Shown: piece by piece, positions 47,276-58,270 of the stretch
How the letters are laid out: each line of letters opens with the position of its first letter
Numbering within the stretch: position 1 is the first letter of the stretch
NCBI GenBank assembly: GCA_012656075.1
Contig: JAAKBF010000091.1
Span: 62,001 to 126,000 of the forward strand
Reading direction: 5' to 3'
From: Phytophthora hibernalis
Lineage: Eukaryota > Oomycota > Peronosporomycetes > Peronosporales > Peronosporaceae
DNA: 64,000 nt
Program-made: the position numbers and the translations under genes
The notes under the pieces: generated by a model
Database searches by the model: none
What the model saw: only the letters and a program-made list of their open reading frames with translations
What the model was told of the DNA's origin: nothing

Positions 47276-47941
47276 ATGAGCATGCGCGGCATGGCAGCGA
47301 CGGTGACGTCCTGCATCGGTGGCAAGGATGACAAGTTCGCGGTGCAGGTGCGGCCCACAGCGCCCGCGAGTGTCTACTTCGTGTACAAGACCATGGCCGA
47401 GTTCGACGCGCTGTGGGGGTCATTGGAAACCCTCGCGCGCGACGTCCAACGCCGCAAAGGTGGCAGCAATAAGCAGGAGCCCGAGACGGACGAGAAGAAG
47501 TCCAGTCTGCTGGCCAAGTGGCTGGCCAGCGTCGTGGACCACTACGCCTTCCGACAGATCATCCGCGACCTGCGCGCGCAGGAGAAGGAGACCATGAGCA
47601 CGCTCAACGTCCTGCTGCAGTTCCTCGTGGCGCGCGTGTCGGCGCTCTACGTGGAGCGCAGTCTGCTGCCCTGTCAGGTGGGTCGCCAGCTCGTCAAGAT
47701 CGTTCGCGAGTTCCTGCAGCAGCCTGCGGTCGAGACCGAGTCGGTCGTCAAGAAGGTCCCCAGTACCAAGGACGGACGCAAACGCTCGTTCGAGGAGATG
47801 CGTCCTGAAGACGGTGAGGCGCAGCGCAAGAGTCTGTTCCCCACGCGCAGTGGCAGCGACCGCGTCGTTAAGCAGAAGCTCTGCGCCATGCGCGAGTGGG
47901 CCATGCCGCCCATGAGCAAGCTCGGCATGGAGGCCCCGTGA
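47276..47941 (+). CDS. Unknown 221-residue protein
   Basis: Single exon from ATG 47276 (alternative ATG 47282) to TGA 47941. It has an N-terminal FAVQVRPTAPASVYFVYKTM segment followed by a helical core (LAKWLASVVDHYAFRQIIRD, LNVLLQFLVARVSALYVE, RQLVKIVREFLQQP), then a basic tail (KDGRKRSFEEMRPE). The start faintly recalls a PX-type phosphoinositide-binding domain, which is a guess. No signal peptide. GC-rich third positions match neighbouring real genes. Divergent from the kinesin gene. Confidence 0.7.
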   Translation: MSMRGMAATVTSCIGGKDDKFAVQVRPTAPASVYFVYKTMAEFDALWGSLETLARDVQRRKGGSNKQEPETDEKKSSLLAKWLASVVDHYAFRQIIRDLRAQEKETMSTLNVLLQFLVARVSALYVERSLLPCQVGRQLVKIVREFLQQPAVETESVVKKVPSTKDGRKRSFEEMRPEDGEAQRKSLFPTRSGSDRVVKQKLCAMREWAMPPMSKLGMEAP

Positions 47942-49416
47942 CGTCGAGACGCCGCGTGTTCGCCGAGGTGGAGTTTTGAAGGAGAAGAAAGCTATTTATC
48001 ATAGGCATAGAGCGTAAAGTAGGCCGAAGCAGGCCCCGTATTTAAAATATTCCCAGCGTTTCCCAGGAACCAAGTGTCGTCGTGCAGCATTTTGATGAAG
48101 CCCTTGCTGAAGCTACCACTAACTTAGTGGCCAGTGTAGATCATGGTCAGATGCGTTTGGGTGGCGCGGGCGCACCCGTGTGCAACGGGCGCTGTCATCG
48201 GCTGACAGCCAGCGCGACGCGAGCTTGAATGGAACGGCCGTCGTCGTGAGCCTTTGCGGAGGCTCTGGCAGGATGGGATCCAAAGTCTCGGATCTTGCTG
48301 CGGTGGCAGCTTGCTGTCGCAGATCTTCGGCACGAAGCTTGGCACTCCAACTCTCCGCACTCTTGGCGGCCGCGTCCGAGCATGGTCTGCTGTGCCGTCG
48401 GATACAAGGCCTGGTCGAAGCTTTCAACTGTCCGAGGATTCATGTAAAAATGTATGCGCTCAGCAAGCCATCAGCCATCGGTCTCCGCTGGTGCCAGCAG
48501 TTGCCGGCGGCACCGCAATTGTAGACCCAGCCTGGTTACAGAGGAACTCGCACAAACTCGCATGACACGCGACCCGATCAGATTCGCAGCAGTCGGCAGG
48601 AGATTGCCAATTTGGACAAGTTTCGGCAGCAGCTGCACTGGTGGACGTTCAACTTCAGCTTTATGACGTTCGTTACCAGATCTGCCCACGTCACACCACC
48701 AGACCACTACGCTCAAGGAGCTCCACTACATGTACCCTACGATCTCAGCAGGGCCTAGCAGTGATCGGAATAGGTGCTAGTAGCACCTCTTCCGATCCCT
48801 CTCTTCTGCTGCCGTTGTTCGCCTTCCAGCGACCTACTCGCGTTGATGCCTTTCCACTTTGTCGCTCGTCGACACCTTCATCTCCGTCGCGACGCACTCT
48901 GCGCCTTTGCATCGTCCTGCTCTCACCAAGACGCGTCGATAGGCGTTGCCATCATCTTCGCCACCCTATTTTTTTCGCACACAATTGTCGCTGCGTGTTT
49001 TGCTTGGTCGCTTGCTCGATGCCAATGTCGATGTCACACGCGGTTGTTTTCTCTTGTTTATTGTCCTACGCTCTTTGTTGAGCTGCTTCATTTTCCTTCT
49101 TCGCGCCACCGAGTACACACAGGTGACATCCACAACCCAAACATCCAGCCATGGCAATCAAGCCATACCTGGACGCTATTATAGTCGTAATCTCCACCCA
49201 CAACACGATCGATCTTCTGTCACAGCGCGAAGCTCCTTCAATCCTCACCCAACGTCCACCACTCCACCTCCAACCACACTTCTTCTCAACTTTCGCCTTC
49301 ACTTTAACGCTCACATGCCTTCGCTTCACATTCTTCCGGTTCCACTTTGACTCTCTCCTAGGCATCCATGACTTCTTCTCCTTACCACGTCACTACGAGC
49401 CTAGTCGACAGACAAC
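47942..49416. other. Intergenic, no gene supported
   Basis: Includes a pyrimidine-rich plus strand at 48640-49410 whose open frames (48774-49184, 48946-49350) are Ser/Pro/Leu/Phe-biased and lack motifs. Probably 3' UTR of the helicase and spacer. Confidence 0.4.
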
Positions 49417-50656
49417 CTATTTGCAGTACAGGTTGCGGTCAATGACGGGCGGAATGGGTCGGATCTCCGTGCCAAGTTCCTGCTCGATGCGGTACAGGTT
49501 GAACCGGTCCTCGTACGTGATCATATTGATGGCCAGACCAAGGTGGCCGTACCGCCCGGAACGCCCGATGCGGTGCAGGTACGTCTCTGAGTTTTTCGGG
49601 AAGTCGAAGTTAATCACGACGTTTACTGTCTGGATATCGATACCGCGCGTGAACAAATCCGAGCACACGAGGTGCCGCGTCGCACCGTTGCGGAACTCGT
49701 GGAAGACGCGGTTGCGGTGCGCTTGGTTCATCTTGGCGTGGATGTAGAAGCATGAGAAGCCGAGCTCCGTGACCTTCTTGGCCAACAGCTCGACGCGGTT
49801 CACCGAGTTGCAGAAGATGATCGACTGGTTAATATCCAGCTTGGAGAAGAGCGTGTTGAGGCAGTGCACTTTTTGGCGCTCCTCCACGAAGGCGTAGAAC
49901 TGAGACACGCCCTTGAGCGTGAGCTCGTCCATGAGGTTGATCTCGTACGGGTTGTCCACGTACCTGTCCTTGAAGGCCTTGACCGTGACGGGGAACGTGG
50001 CCGAGAAGAGACAGATCTGGCGCTGCTTGGCCGTGTGGTTGATGAGCTGCTCCAGCAGCGGCTGGAACTCGGGGACAGCAGCTTGTCGGCTTCGTCCATG
50101 ATGACGGTGGAGCACTGGCTAAGGTCGGCCACGCCCTTGTTGGCGAGGTCCATGACTCGACCGGGGGTGCCCACGAGGATGTGCACCGTCTGGTAGAGAC
50201 GCATGATGTCGTCCTTGAGACTCGTGCCGCCCGTGGACACCATGCACTCGACGCCCATGTGCTTGCCGATCTCTTTGACGATGGCCGACGTCTGCAGCGC
50301 CAGTTCCCGCGTGGGGACGAGGATGAGCACCTGAATATGCTTCTTGCTCGTGTCCGTCTTCTCGAGGCACGGGATGATGAAGGCGGCGGTCTTGCCCGTG
50401 CCGTTCTTGGCTCTGGCCATGACGTTCCTGCCCGCTAGAATGATGGGAACCGCCTCTTCCTGGATGGGGGACGGGCGCTCGAAGCCCTTCTCGAAGATGC
50501 CCATGAGCAGCTCCCGCTTGAGGAAATAGTCCTCGAACTCGTTGCCCTTGACGTTCGTCACGTCTTCCGTCTGCACGCGCGTGTCCTTCTCCGGCCGCTT
50601 GAGGAGGCCTTCCAGTTCTCCTCGTCCGTGCTCTGTTGTTGCTGCTGCTGGTCCAT
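49417..50656 (-). CDS. DDX6: DDX6/Dhh1-type DEAD-box RNA helicase
   Basis: The start chosen is ATG 50656 (MDQQQQQQSTDEENWKA), because its sequence then matches the DDX6 N-terminus (NWKxxLKxPxKDTR). Frame continuity needs one base restored near 50601-50606 and another in the G4 run at 50071-50074. Restored length is 413 residues, normal for Dhh1. Motifs: FERPSPIQEEAVPI (Q), AKNGTGKT (I), PTRELALQ (Ia), GG and TPGR, DEADKLLS (II), SATFP (III), IIFCNS (IV), NRVFHEFRNG, HLVCSDLFTRGID (V), YLHRIGRSGRYG (VI). DDX6 proteins act in mRNA decapping and translational repression in P-bodies. The stop is TAG at 49417. A longer open frame upstream (to 51200) is not needed. Confidence 0.92.
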
Positions 50657-50965
50657 TGTCGCTGCTCTTGGGGGATACAAAGGTGCTAAACTGCTTAGAT
50701 AAAAGATGCAGGTGGCGTGGGGTGCTTGGGGCTTGCTTGGATGCAGTGGGCACTGCTACTGCTTGGCTTGGGATCTTGCGGGCGTTATTTCCGTTTGTGA
50801 GCTCTCCCTTTCCTTTATTAGTATGGTGTGAACGTGGTGTGGCAGCAATCCGTCTATTTTTGACCAATTGGAAGTGAACATATATCTGATTGGTCATTAA
50901 ACGAGGAGGACAAGTTGAACCACTGGAGGACGCAGGCTCAAACCAAATGGACGTGTCTATTCTGA
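50657..50965. promoter_or_regulatory. Promoter/spacer between helicase and NOL11-like gene
   Basis: 309 bases separate the NOL11-like stop and the helicase ATG on the minus strand. The region must hold the helicase 5' UTR and promoter. No specific element identified. Confidence 0.35.
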
Positions 50966-53376
50966 TTACAGGCGCAGCTCCTCGAGACTGTAGTCGGGGA
51001 TGCCGGGAGCGCGCGGCAGCTTCACGCCCGACAGGAAGTTGCGCAGTACGCCATGTACCGTTTCGTACTGTGCACTGGTGTGGAGCAGCAGTTGGACGAG
51101 GTCCTCTAGTTGGTGCAGTGCACGGAGACTTCGGCGTGTTGGGAGGCGCGCTGAACCAGCTCCGACAGGTGCGCGTCCAGCAGCGCGCAGATCCACGCAC
51201 AGCAGTTGGACGCCGATGGCAGCGGAGTAAACCGCCGCTCGTTCTCCTTCACCGCAAGACTGTTGTCCGATATGCTCTTCTTGCTCTTCTTCGACTTCTT
51301 GGACTTCTTCGTCGACGCTTCTTCATCGTCAGACTCGTCGTCGCCAGTGGTGAACACCAGCAACAGCTTCTTGCAGATCGCAAGCAACAGCATCACTTCC
51401 TCGATCTCCAACTCACGGATAGCGCGGTGCAGGAACACACCGTTCGTGGGAAGGCCCAAGAGAGCAACTGCGAACCGCTCGCAGGCCGCGCTGACGTCGA
51501 CATCAGCGCCAGCCTTCGGGTTCTGAGACTTGACCTGCTTCGTCACGAACTTCACGAAAGCTGGGTTGCTGCTTTTGCGAATAAAATACTTCAACAGGCG
51601 CACAATTGAGCGCTCATCGATGTCTACGAGATGCACAATGGCACACTGCAGGAGAGCAAACTGGTTGTGCTTCATGAGGGTGGGGAGCAGCGTCGGCTCG
51701 GCGCGAGAAGACAATCGGTTTGTGCGCAGCATCGTCTCCAGATGGTCCCACAGTTTGAGGTCCGTCGATTCTAAGCACCGCCGAGTCACCGCCTGCAGTA
51801 GCCGGTAAGAAATATCCTCGCCATCCTCTTCACCAGCCTTTCGCTTGTTCTTGTTCTTCTTGAGTGCATCACTCAAACGGGTCGAGAACTCGACAGCAGT
51901 CGGAGTGGTCTTCGGGTCCGAGAGGTCCACAATCAGTTGACGCTCACGGTCGTCGTCACTGCACATGTTTGATTTCCAGGTCTCTGCATCCAGAGAGTCG
52001 CCATTCGCACTGCTGGTCGCGGTCACGCTTTGCCATTGAACGGCGTTATTAGGCATCGCAGGGGTAGCTACATTTTCAGGTGCTGCAGCTCCCAGCACAC
52101 TGGCAAGCGTAGACGTTCTGTCCGTCACTTGGATGAAAAATATGCCGCGCTCGTACACTACAATGACCTCCTCGCCCAGAAGCGTGCTTGCAAGTTGCAC
52201 GAGCTTGCCGACACCGCTGTCACTGCCACGTCCTACCACAACCTCGCTGCTATCTTTCTTCTCCGCTGTCAGATTAATCTCAATCGTGGACACCGGGACG
52301 GCAAACTTGGCATCCCATGCTGTGATTTTCGGCGCGCCATCCAAAGTCACACTCACGAGGGAGCTAATTGTTGTAAGTCCACATGCCACAAAACCTGAAG
52401 CGGCGTTAGATGCCTGAAGCTTCCGCTTCTTGTGCAACGGGATAGCCGAGTCCGACTCAGTCGAAGCCAAGTTCGGCATTTGCTGAGATGAAATGAGCGT
52501 TACCGACTTGGTCAGTGCGTCACGTGAGAATCGCAGCGTCTTCCAGCTTCCTGATCGTCCAACAAACGAGTATGAAAAATTCAAGGCGTGGAAAGCACAC
52601 GATCCCAGTTCTTCGTTCTCCGGCAGGTCGACCTGACGACGTACGCGCAGCACCGCGCCAAACGGGTTGCGAGTGCTTGGCTTCATCACCTCGTACACCA
52701 TGAGCTCCAGCTTCTTGTTGGCCTTCTGCATCAGGATCGAGATAAACAACGTGCCTCTGTTCAAGTTACCGCTGTCCGTGTCCAAGCTGGCCCACACGAC
52801 CGTCTCGTCCTCGTCGTCCTCCTCTTCGTTCTCCACCACCGCGTCCTGCGCATCGTCACTGTGGAAAGTCCGGACTAAATCCTCGTTGTAGGCCGCGAAC
52901 GTGCCATCCTCAAACACTACGACTGCGTCCTTCTTCAGTCCCGTGTGCACCAGCAGCGAAAAGGCCTTGGAGCTCGATTGTAGCGGTGCGCGTCGCCACT
53001 TGGCTACCTCCAGGTCCGAGTCGCTCCACACGGTGAGCGCTTCATTGGCCGGCAGCGCTGCCGTCTTGTTGGTCTCCTGACGCTTGGCCTGACGCGCCTT
53101 CTTGCTAGCGCTCACGCCGGGCGCCCCGCACACGCCGAAGATCGAGCGCAAGTTCGGGTGACGCGCCGCCGGTACGCGCAGTGCGTGGGCGCTGCCGGCG
53201 CGGAAGCTCCAGTGGTTGAGGCACTTGCGCGTGAGCGAGCAGAACTCGCGCACGTCCTCGGCGGAGGTCACGAGCACGTGCTTGGCGTTCTCCTTGCCGG
53301 TGGTCACAGTCACGCCCGTCACGGCGGCGTCGGCGGGGCGGCCGCGCCAGAGCGAGATGGCCGATTCCAGCTTCAT
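50966..53376 (-). CDS. NOL11/UTP-like nucleolar beta-propeller protein
   Basis: ATG at 53376 opens a 756-codon frame. One base is missing near 51117-51122, after which the last ~50 codons read ALHQLEDLVQLLLHTSAQYE to TAA at 50966, about 803 residues in all. The N-terminal part has WD/propeller-like strands (ALTVWSDSDLEVAKW, AVVVFEDGTFAAYNEDLV), with an acidic NEEEDDEDE tract. The C-terminal half is helical (LLPTLMKHNQFALLQCAIVH) with a Lys-rich KKSKKSKKSKK tract. This layout resembles NOL11/t-UTP proteins of the small-subunit processome, but the match is from overall pattern, not signature motifs. A WDR43/UTP5 type is an alternative. Confidence 0.6.
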
Positions 53377-53886
53377 GGGCTCCGTTGATGCAATGCCGGT
53401 CGGAAGGCAACTGCCGGAGCTGTTGGTTGGGCGTGAGCGATTGAACTTTTCAGCCAGTGAGCGGGCTGCGGAAATTGGGATTTTGACGAATCGGAAGACT
53501 CAAAGAAACTTGACGTAATATGTAACCATGTTGGAAGTGCATGTTGCAGTACAGCATGCAGGATGCCAGTGCTGGAACTTCCAGCCTGGAAGGCAACTTG
53601 GGAAGTGAATGAGTGGATGTAGAGTATTGATTCCTTATTAGGCCTGTAATCGTCACGTGGTGTTGTGCTGTGTGCACTTGGTATTTATATCGGGCGAACT
53701 GCCCGTTTCTCGACCCAACAGCACGGCGCAGAGAACGAAGTTGAAGCGATTAAGGCATAAAACCTCACTGCCTGACCAGCAGCTCATGAACTAGCGCCAA
53801 CGAGTCGGACAACACTCTGCGTGTACTAAGGACAAGAGAGTGATCGAGGCTTGGTCAAGTTACGCGTCGGCTTCCTCCATTCAAAT
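53377..53886. promoter_or_regulatory. Divergent promoter region
   Basis: 510 bases between the NOL11-like ATG (minus) and the coiled-coil gene ATG (plus). CTCCATTCAAAT directly before the 53887 ATG resembles an oomycete initiator (CATTYY-like), which would imply a very short leader. Confidence 0.35.
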
Positions 53887-55048
53887 ATGGAGGACACCAA
53901 TCCCGGGGCCGGCAGTACGCTGGATGATGTGTCGGGTGTCTTCTTGACCGAGGCTCGCATTGCTAAGTGAGTGTTCTGCTTTCCTTGACACTGAAGTTGC
54001 ATCATTCGCTAACTGTTTGTACGCCAGTGGCAAATTCCCGTTGCGCGAGATCAACGACATGGAGCCTGTAGTATCGGGCATCTCGCAGATGTCCCAGTCC
54101 ACGTTGCTCATGAAAAAGCGCAAGGAGATGCGTGAGATTGACGATGCATTAGACTTTATGAAGGAGGAGTATGCTCAGCGCATGGAAGCTTGTGACACCC
54201 GACAGCGTGAGTTGGAGCGCAAGCAGGCAGAGATGAAGGAACAGGTGACACGCTTTGAAAAGTTCATCAAAGAAAATGACTCCAAACGAACACGAGCCGA
54301 GCTGAAGTGCAAGAGTGAGCACCGATTAGGAGAGGTGAACGAGGCGCGAAAGCGGCAACTGGTGATGCAACTCGAGAAGGACGGTAGCGAGCGCGAGGCT
54401 CTGGAACGCAAGCGCGACCAGTTGCTCAAATATCGACAGTATCTCGAGGCAGCAGTGGAGGCGTCCGACGGCGAGTACGAAGAAATCGGGGACATTCTCA
54501 ATCGCCACGCAACGCTTGTAGATACCAACAATGACCTGAAGGCTCAGGTGCGGACTGCTGAGGTCGAGACCGACCAGCTTCGTCAGCGTATCCGGGCGTT
54601 GAAAGTGGAGATGCAGAATCTCGTGCTGGTACAAAATAGTAGCATCCATGGCCAGCAGCAACAGCTCGAGACACTGCGTTCCGAGGCACAGCGATTGGAC
54701 CTAGACAGACAGCGAAATGACCGCGTGGCCAACGACCGAAGCCGTGAGTCGGGACAAATCGTGCTCACCGTGACGAATCTGTACAGTCGACTCAACCTCG
54801 GCGACAAGCTGCCGGTTCTGCGTGAGCAAGACATGGACGTCGCGCAGTACATTCAGAGCCTGCTCAAGGTCATCGCCGCGCGGATCGTCGACCTCGACTA
54901 CATCGTGTCAAACTACAAGGACCAGGTACGCCAACAACCCAACGCGTCAAATTCCAATCCTGGTACCAACGACGGCTCCTTGGGTCAAGCTCGCACAGGA
55001 AAGCTGAACTCGAATACCAGCAATACCCAGAAGTTGCCGCCGATCTGA
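53887..55048 (+). CDS. CCDC42/CFAP73-like flagellar coiled-coil protein
   Basis: Exon 1 is 53887-53966 (MEDTNPGAGSTLDDVSGVFL), then a 61-bp GT-AG intron (53967-54027) and exon 2 54028-55048. The join is in frame and gives 366 residues. The protein is mostly coiled coil. Its start LLMKKRKEMREIDDALDF and the block FEKFIKENDSKRTRAE match the DUF4200 family of CCDC42/CFAP73/CFAP100, whose conserved element is F-x-K-F-L/I-K-E-N-D-x-K-R. Such proteins are axonemal; in Chlamydomonas they are the MIA complex that regulates inner-arm dynein. Oomycete zoospores are biflagellate, so the role fits. The longer 53960 start would read through the intron. Confidence 0.85.
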
Positions 55049-56070
55049 GCGTGTACGCATAGACAAAATGAAGCTAAATCTATTGTGTTCCCATGCGTTT
55101 GTGGCGTCCAAAGCTCACCACAATCTATCCACCGACCGCAACTCAAGCTGTCCATCAAGCCGAGCCAATGTCACACGCAGTGCGCTTTAGCAACATGGCT
55201 TCGTTTTGCAGACCCCGAAGGGTGGAACATCGTAATCGTGGCCGCCACCGCTCGCCTCTCGACTAACCGGTTGCCCCGTACAGCCAAAGAACGAAGTAAG
55301 TGAAGCACCAAGCCATCCCAACAGAGTGTCAGGAAGCCTTGATTCTCACCGCGTATTTTATCGCAACTTAGGCATCCCTGGCATCGTCTACTGTTCACTC
55401 GGTTCTGTCCAGCGCGAAGAGGTTGTTAAGTTGCAGCAGGACCCCGAAAAAAGGATTTTCTCACTACCGCAACTTGTATCGACGCTTCCGTTGCACTATC
55501 GTTGCTGCAATCATTTTCCGTTGCTCGATTGGCCCCTCTCGCAACTTTACTTGAAGGCCGCTTCTTGGGAGATCGCGGAAGGGGAGACGACAGATCAACA
55601 CACAACAAGTGTCGGACCAGCCTCCCGCCAGTCCACGCCCAGCCCAGCCCCCTCTTCGCCGAGAGACTCGCCACGCGTTGGGCCCCAACCGTCCGCCGCC
55701 AACTGCAGCAACTTACCCCTCGCGAAGAGAGAGAGAACAAAGTCCCCTTTTCAGAGAGAGGGGAGCACGGAACCCTTCGAGAAGGACAAAAGGAAACGCG
55801 GCTGCCTAACCTCAGCCGACGACAAACAACCAAAGTTGCGGTAAGTCTGTCAGTCTGTGATGGATTGAGTGTTTGACATCCAAAGCTCGTATCCACCAAG
55901 TCTAACCCATCTCTGCTATTTCCATCCACTCTTACCCTCCTGTAGGCAAAACCCACACAGACAGGTACAGACTCCAGTATTGAACAGCCAAGTGATAAGA
56001 CACTGACTTGGGTTATATTCTATTATCCTACAGCTCACTCTTCCATTTGAAGTCTCAAGCTCAAGTTCCA
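55049..56070. other. Intergenic and probable 5' leader of the La gene
   Basis: Contains an intron-like segment 55841-55945 (GTAAGT donor, pyrimidine tract, TGTAG acceptor). This suggests transcribed leader upstream of 56071. The 55326-55844 open frame has no motif and is treated as non-coding. Confidence 0.4.
55841..55945 (+). other. Candidate 5'-leader intron
   Basis: A 105-bp GTAAGT...TGTAG segment with CTCTTACCCTCC before the acceptor. It is not needed for any coding frame, so it may belong to the 5' UTR of the La gene. Confidence 0.4.
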
Positions 56071-57965
56071 ATGTCGTCCAACGCTGACTCTGGTCATTCG
56101 GGAACCCCCGCCACCTCCGCCACTGCCTTCTTTCGCAGCCGACGGCTTCTTGTCTTCAGCTGGTTCACCTCAGTACAGTCGTGGCAATCGCAATGACGAG
56201 ATGGACGTCATGGCTCAATTGGCCTCGCAGTACTACGCGTCCAGTCGCAATCGCTCCTTCTCGGCGCCCCTGCAGCCGTCAGCGCTGGGCTCGGCCTGGA
56301 ATTCCTTCGCTGATGACACGTCCGTGTCAGCCGCAGCCGCAGTGGCCGCCACGGAGCGTCATCAGATGCAGATGCAAAATCAGAACTTGCGGCCGCATCA
56401 GCCACCACTTCCGCAGGGTCCGCCGCCTCCAGTGCTCAACATCCTGGTGCCGCCCCCTCCACCTAGTGATGACGTCACTGTTGGCGCTATTGGCCAGGCT
56501 GTGCAGTCGCTGCAGCTGACGGAGAATAGTGACTCAGGACTTTATGTGGACACTTCGGGGACGTCACAGGTGCCCCATTGCCGGCTACGTTCCTCCGCAC
56601 GATCTGCGACCAATTGGAGTACTACTTCTGCGACGAGAACCTGCTAGGGGACCTCTTTTTGTTGAAGAACATGAACATGGACGGATACGTCAAGTTGGAC
56701 CTGCTGGCGTCGTTTGGCCGCGTCAAGAAGCTGTCGACCGACATGGACCAGATCAAGAAGGCACTGGAGCTCTCGACCAAGCTACTGCTTAACGAGGACG
56801 AGTCGATGGTCTGTCGCAAGGAGCCGCTGGCGCCCAACCAAACCTACCACGGAAAATTGGCTCGCACGGCTATTGCGTACAACTTGCCGGAAGACGCGTC
56901 GGTCGCGTCACTGCGCGAGACGTTCCAGGGCTGCGGTGAGATCTCGTACCTGCGTCTATTGAAGAAGAACACGACCACGGGTCGCAACGCTGTGCTGAAG
57001 CCCCCATCGCGGCGGGCGAGACGTACGCTATCATCGAGTTCGTGGACGACGAGATGACCAAGCACGCCGTGTTGACTCTCTCAGACCAGTACAATTGGCG
57101 CACAGGCATGCAGGTGGTGCTCTTTGATGGCACCAACTGCGACAAGCTTAAGCAGAAGATGTTTCCGGTGGAACTCGGCGGCGATCGCCGTCGTGCAAAG
57201 TCGGCGTCCGCGCTCACGCGTCCCGTGCATGTGGAGGCGGTTGGCGAAGGGCTGGACGACCTCCGGGAAGGCAAGGTGAACACGGGCACGGTGTACTCGA
57301 TCCGAGGCGCAGGTGGACTCATTACGCCGACGCGACAGGATTCGGCCTGTATCTCGTTCCGCCTTATCCCTGATGATGATGGCAATATCGACATCCGTCA
57401 GGGCGACTACGTTTCCTTCACTGTGGGCAAGAACAAGAAGAGCGGCCGCAAGTACGCCAGCAAGGTCAAGCTCGAGTTCCGCCCACCGTCAAATTTGACT
57501 GGCGACGCTAACAACAGCAATGCCGGTGGTTTGAGTGGCCTGGCAGCGCTGAGTGGAGGCTCATCAAATGGAAATGGGCAGAAGGACTACTTTGCCCCGT
57601 CGCCGAGTCGATGGGAGTCGCGTAGTCGTGCAGCAACGGTGGGCGCTCCACCCCAACCGGGGGCCTTCCGTACTCGTTCGTCGTCGTCAGGCACACGCCC
57701 GAAGTTGAACCTGTCGTCGCCGCGGATGGCGCAGTCGCCTGTACACAACAACAGCACCAGTAACCTCGGCGGTAACGTGGTGGTGCCTCCTCCTGGAATG
57801 GGGCTCAACGGCAGCAACCAGCTGTATCGCCAAGCTATTGGGCCGGACGGCACTCGGGGCTTTGGTTTCCGTCGTACCGGTGGTGAGCCGCCGGAGATGG
57901 CACCGGAACTCAAGTTTCCGGTTATGGAGCGTCGGAGATCGCGCTCGTCGGGCGGTGCCTGGTAG
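56071..57965 (+). CDS. LARP6-like La-motif RNA-binding protein, frame changes
   Basis: The start is uncertain: ATG 56071 (MSSNADSGHSG) needs a frame change in the C-rich stretch near 56105; ATG 56201 (MDVMAQLASQYY) needs none. One base is missing in the C4 run 56573-56576, and one in the C5 run 57001-57005. Restored domains in order: low-complexity Pro/Gln-rich N-terminus; La motif (ICDQLEYYFCDENLLGDLFL, GYVKLDLLASFGRVKKL); RRM-like fold (RTAIAYNLPEDASVASLRE, EISYLRLLKK, ETYAIIEFVDDE); a cold-shock-like barrel (TGTVYSIRGAGGLITPT, GDYVSFTVGKNKKSGR); and a C-terminal SUZ-C/LSA-type motif (AIGPDGTRGFGFRR). LARP6 proteins bind mRNA and control translation. The cold-shock-like domain is a tentative reading. 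Confidence 0.85.
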
Positions 57966-58270
57966 AGATGATGGACGGCACTGACACTGAACACTGAAGA
58001 GAGCACAAGGCTACTCTCATGTCGAAACACACGCTGGTGAGCGTGATATGCTGGAAAAATGATGAAGAATGACGAGAAACACTGAGAATTAGGCGCTAGC
58101 AAGACAGGAACGAAGATGCGATTCGACGCAAGACAAAAATTCAAAAAGAGCACACGAATTGCACAGTTGATAGGAAGATAGGAGGACAAACACAGGAAGC
58201 ACGAACGAAAATGTATTTGTGTGAGAACCCCTTTCGAATTGGTTGCAAGTTCATGCTCAACATCCGCGGC
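57966..58270. other. Convergent spacer
   Basis: Separates the La gene stop and the oxygenase stop. No distinct element seen. Confidence 0.35.

Noticed and set aside
46627..47331. 234-codon plus ORF before the unknown gene at 47276
   Set aside because: Overlaps the next gene in another frame, lacks motifs, and opposite-strand frames are similarly long.
48774..49350. Overlapping plus ORFs in a pyrimidine-rich tract
   Set aside because: Amino-acid make-up is a composition artefact (Ser/Pro/Leu/Phe); lies in the probable 3' UTR of the helicase.
49800..51200. 466-codon minus frame extending upstream of the helicase
   Set aside because: The frame runs through the NOL11-like gene end and spacer; ATG 50656 with one restored base fits the DDX6 N-terminus much better.
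55326..55844. 172-codon plus ORF upstream of the La gene
   Set aside because: No motif; ends at a strong splice donor and is better explained as leader sequence.
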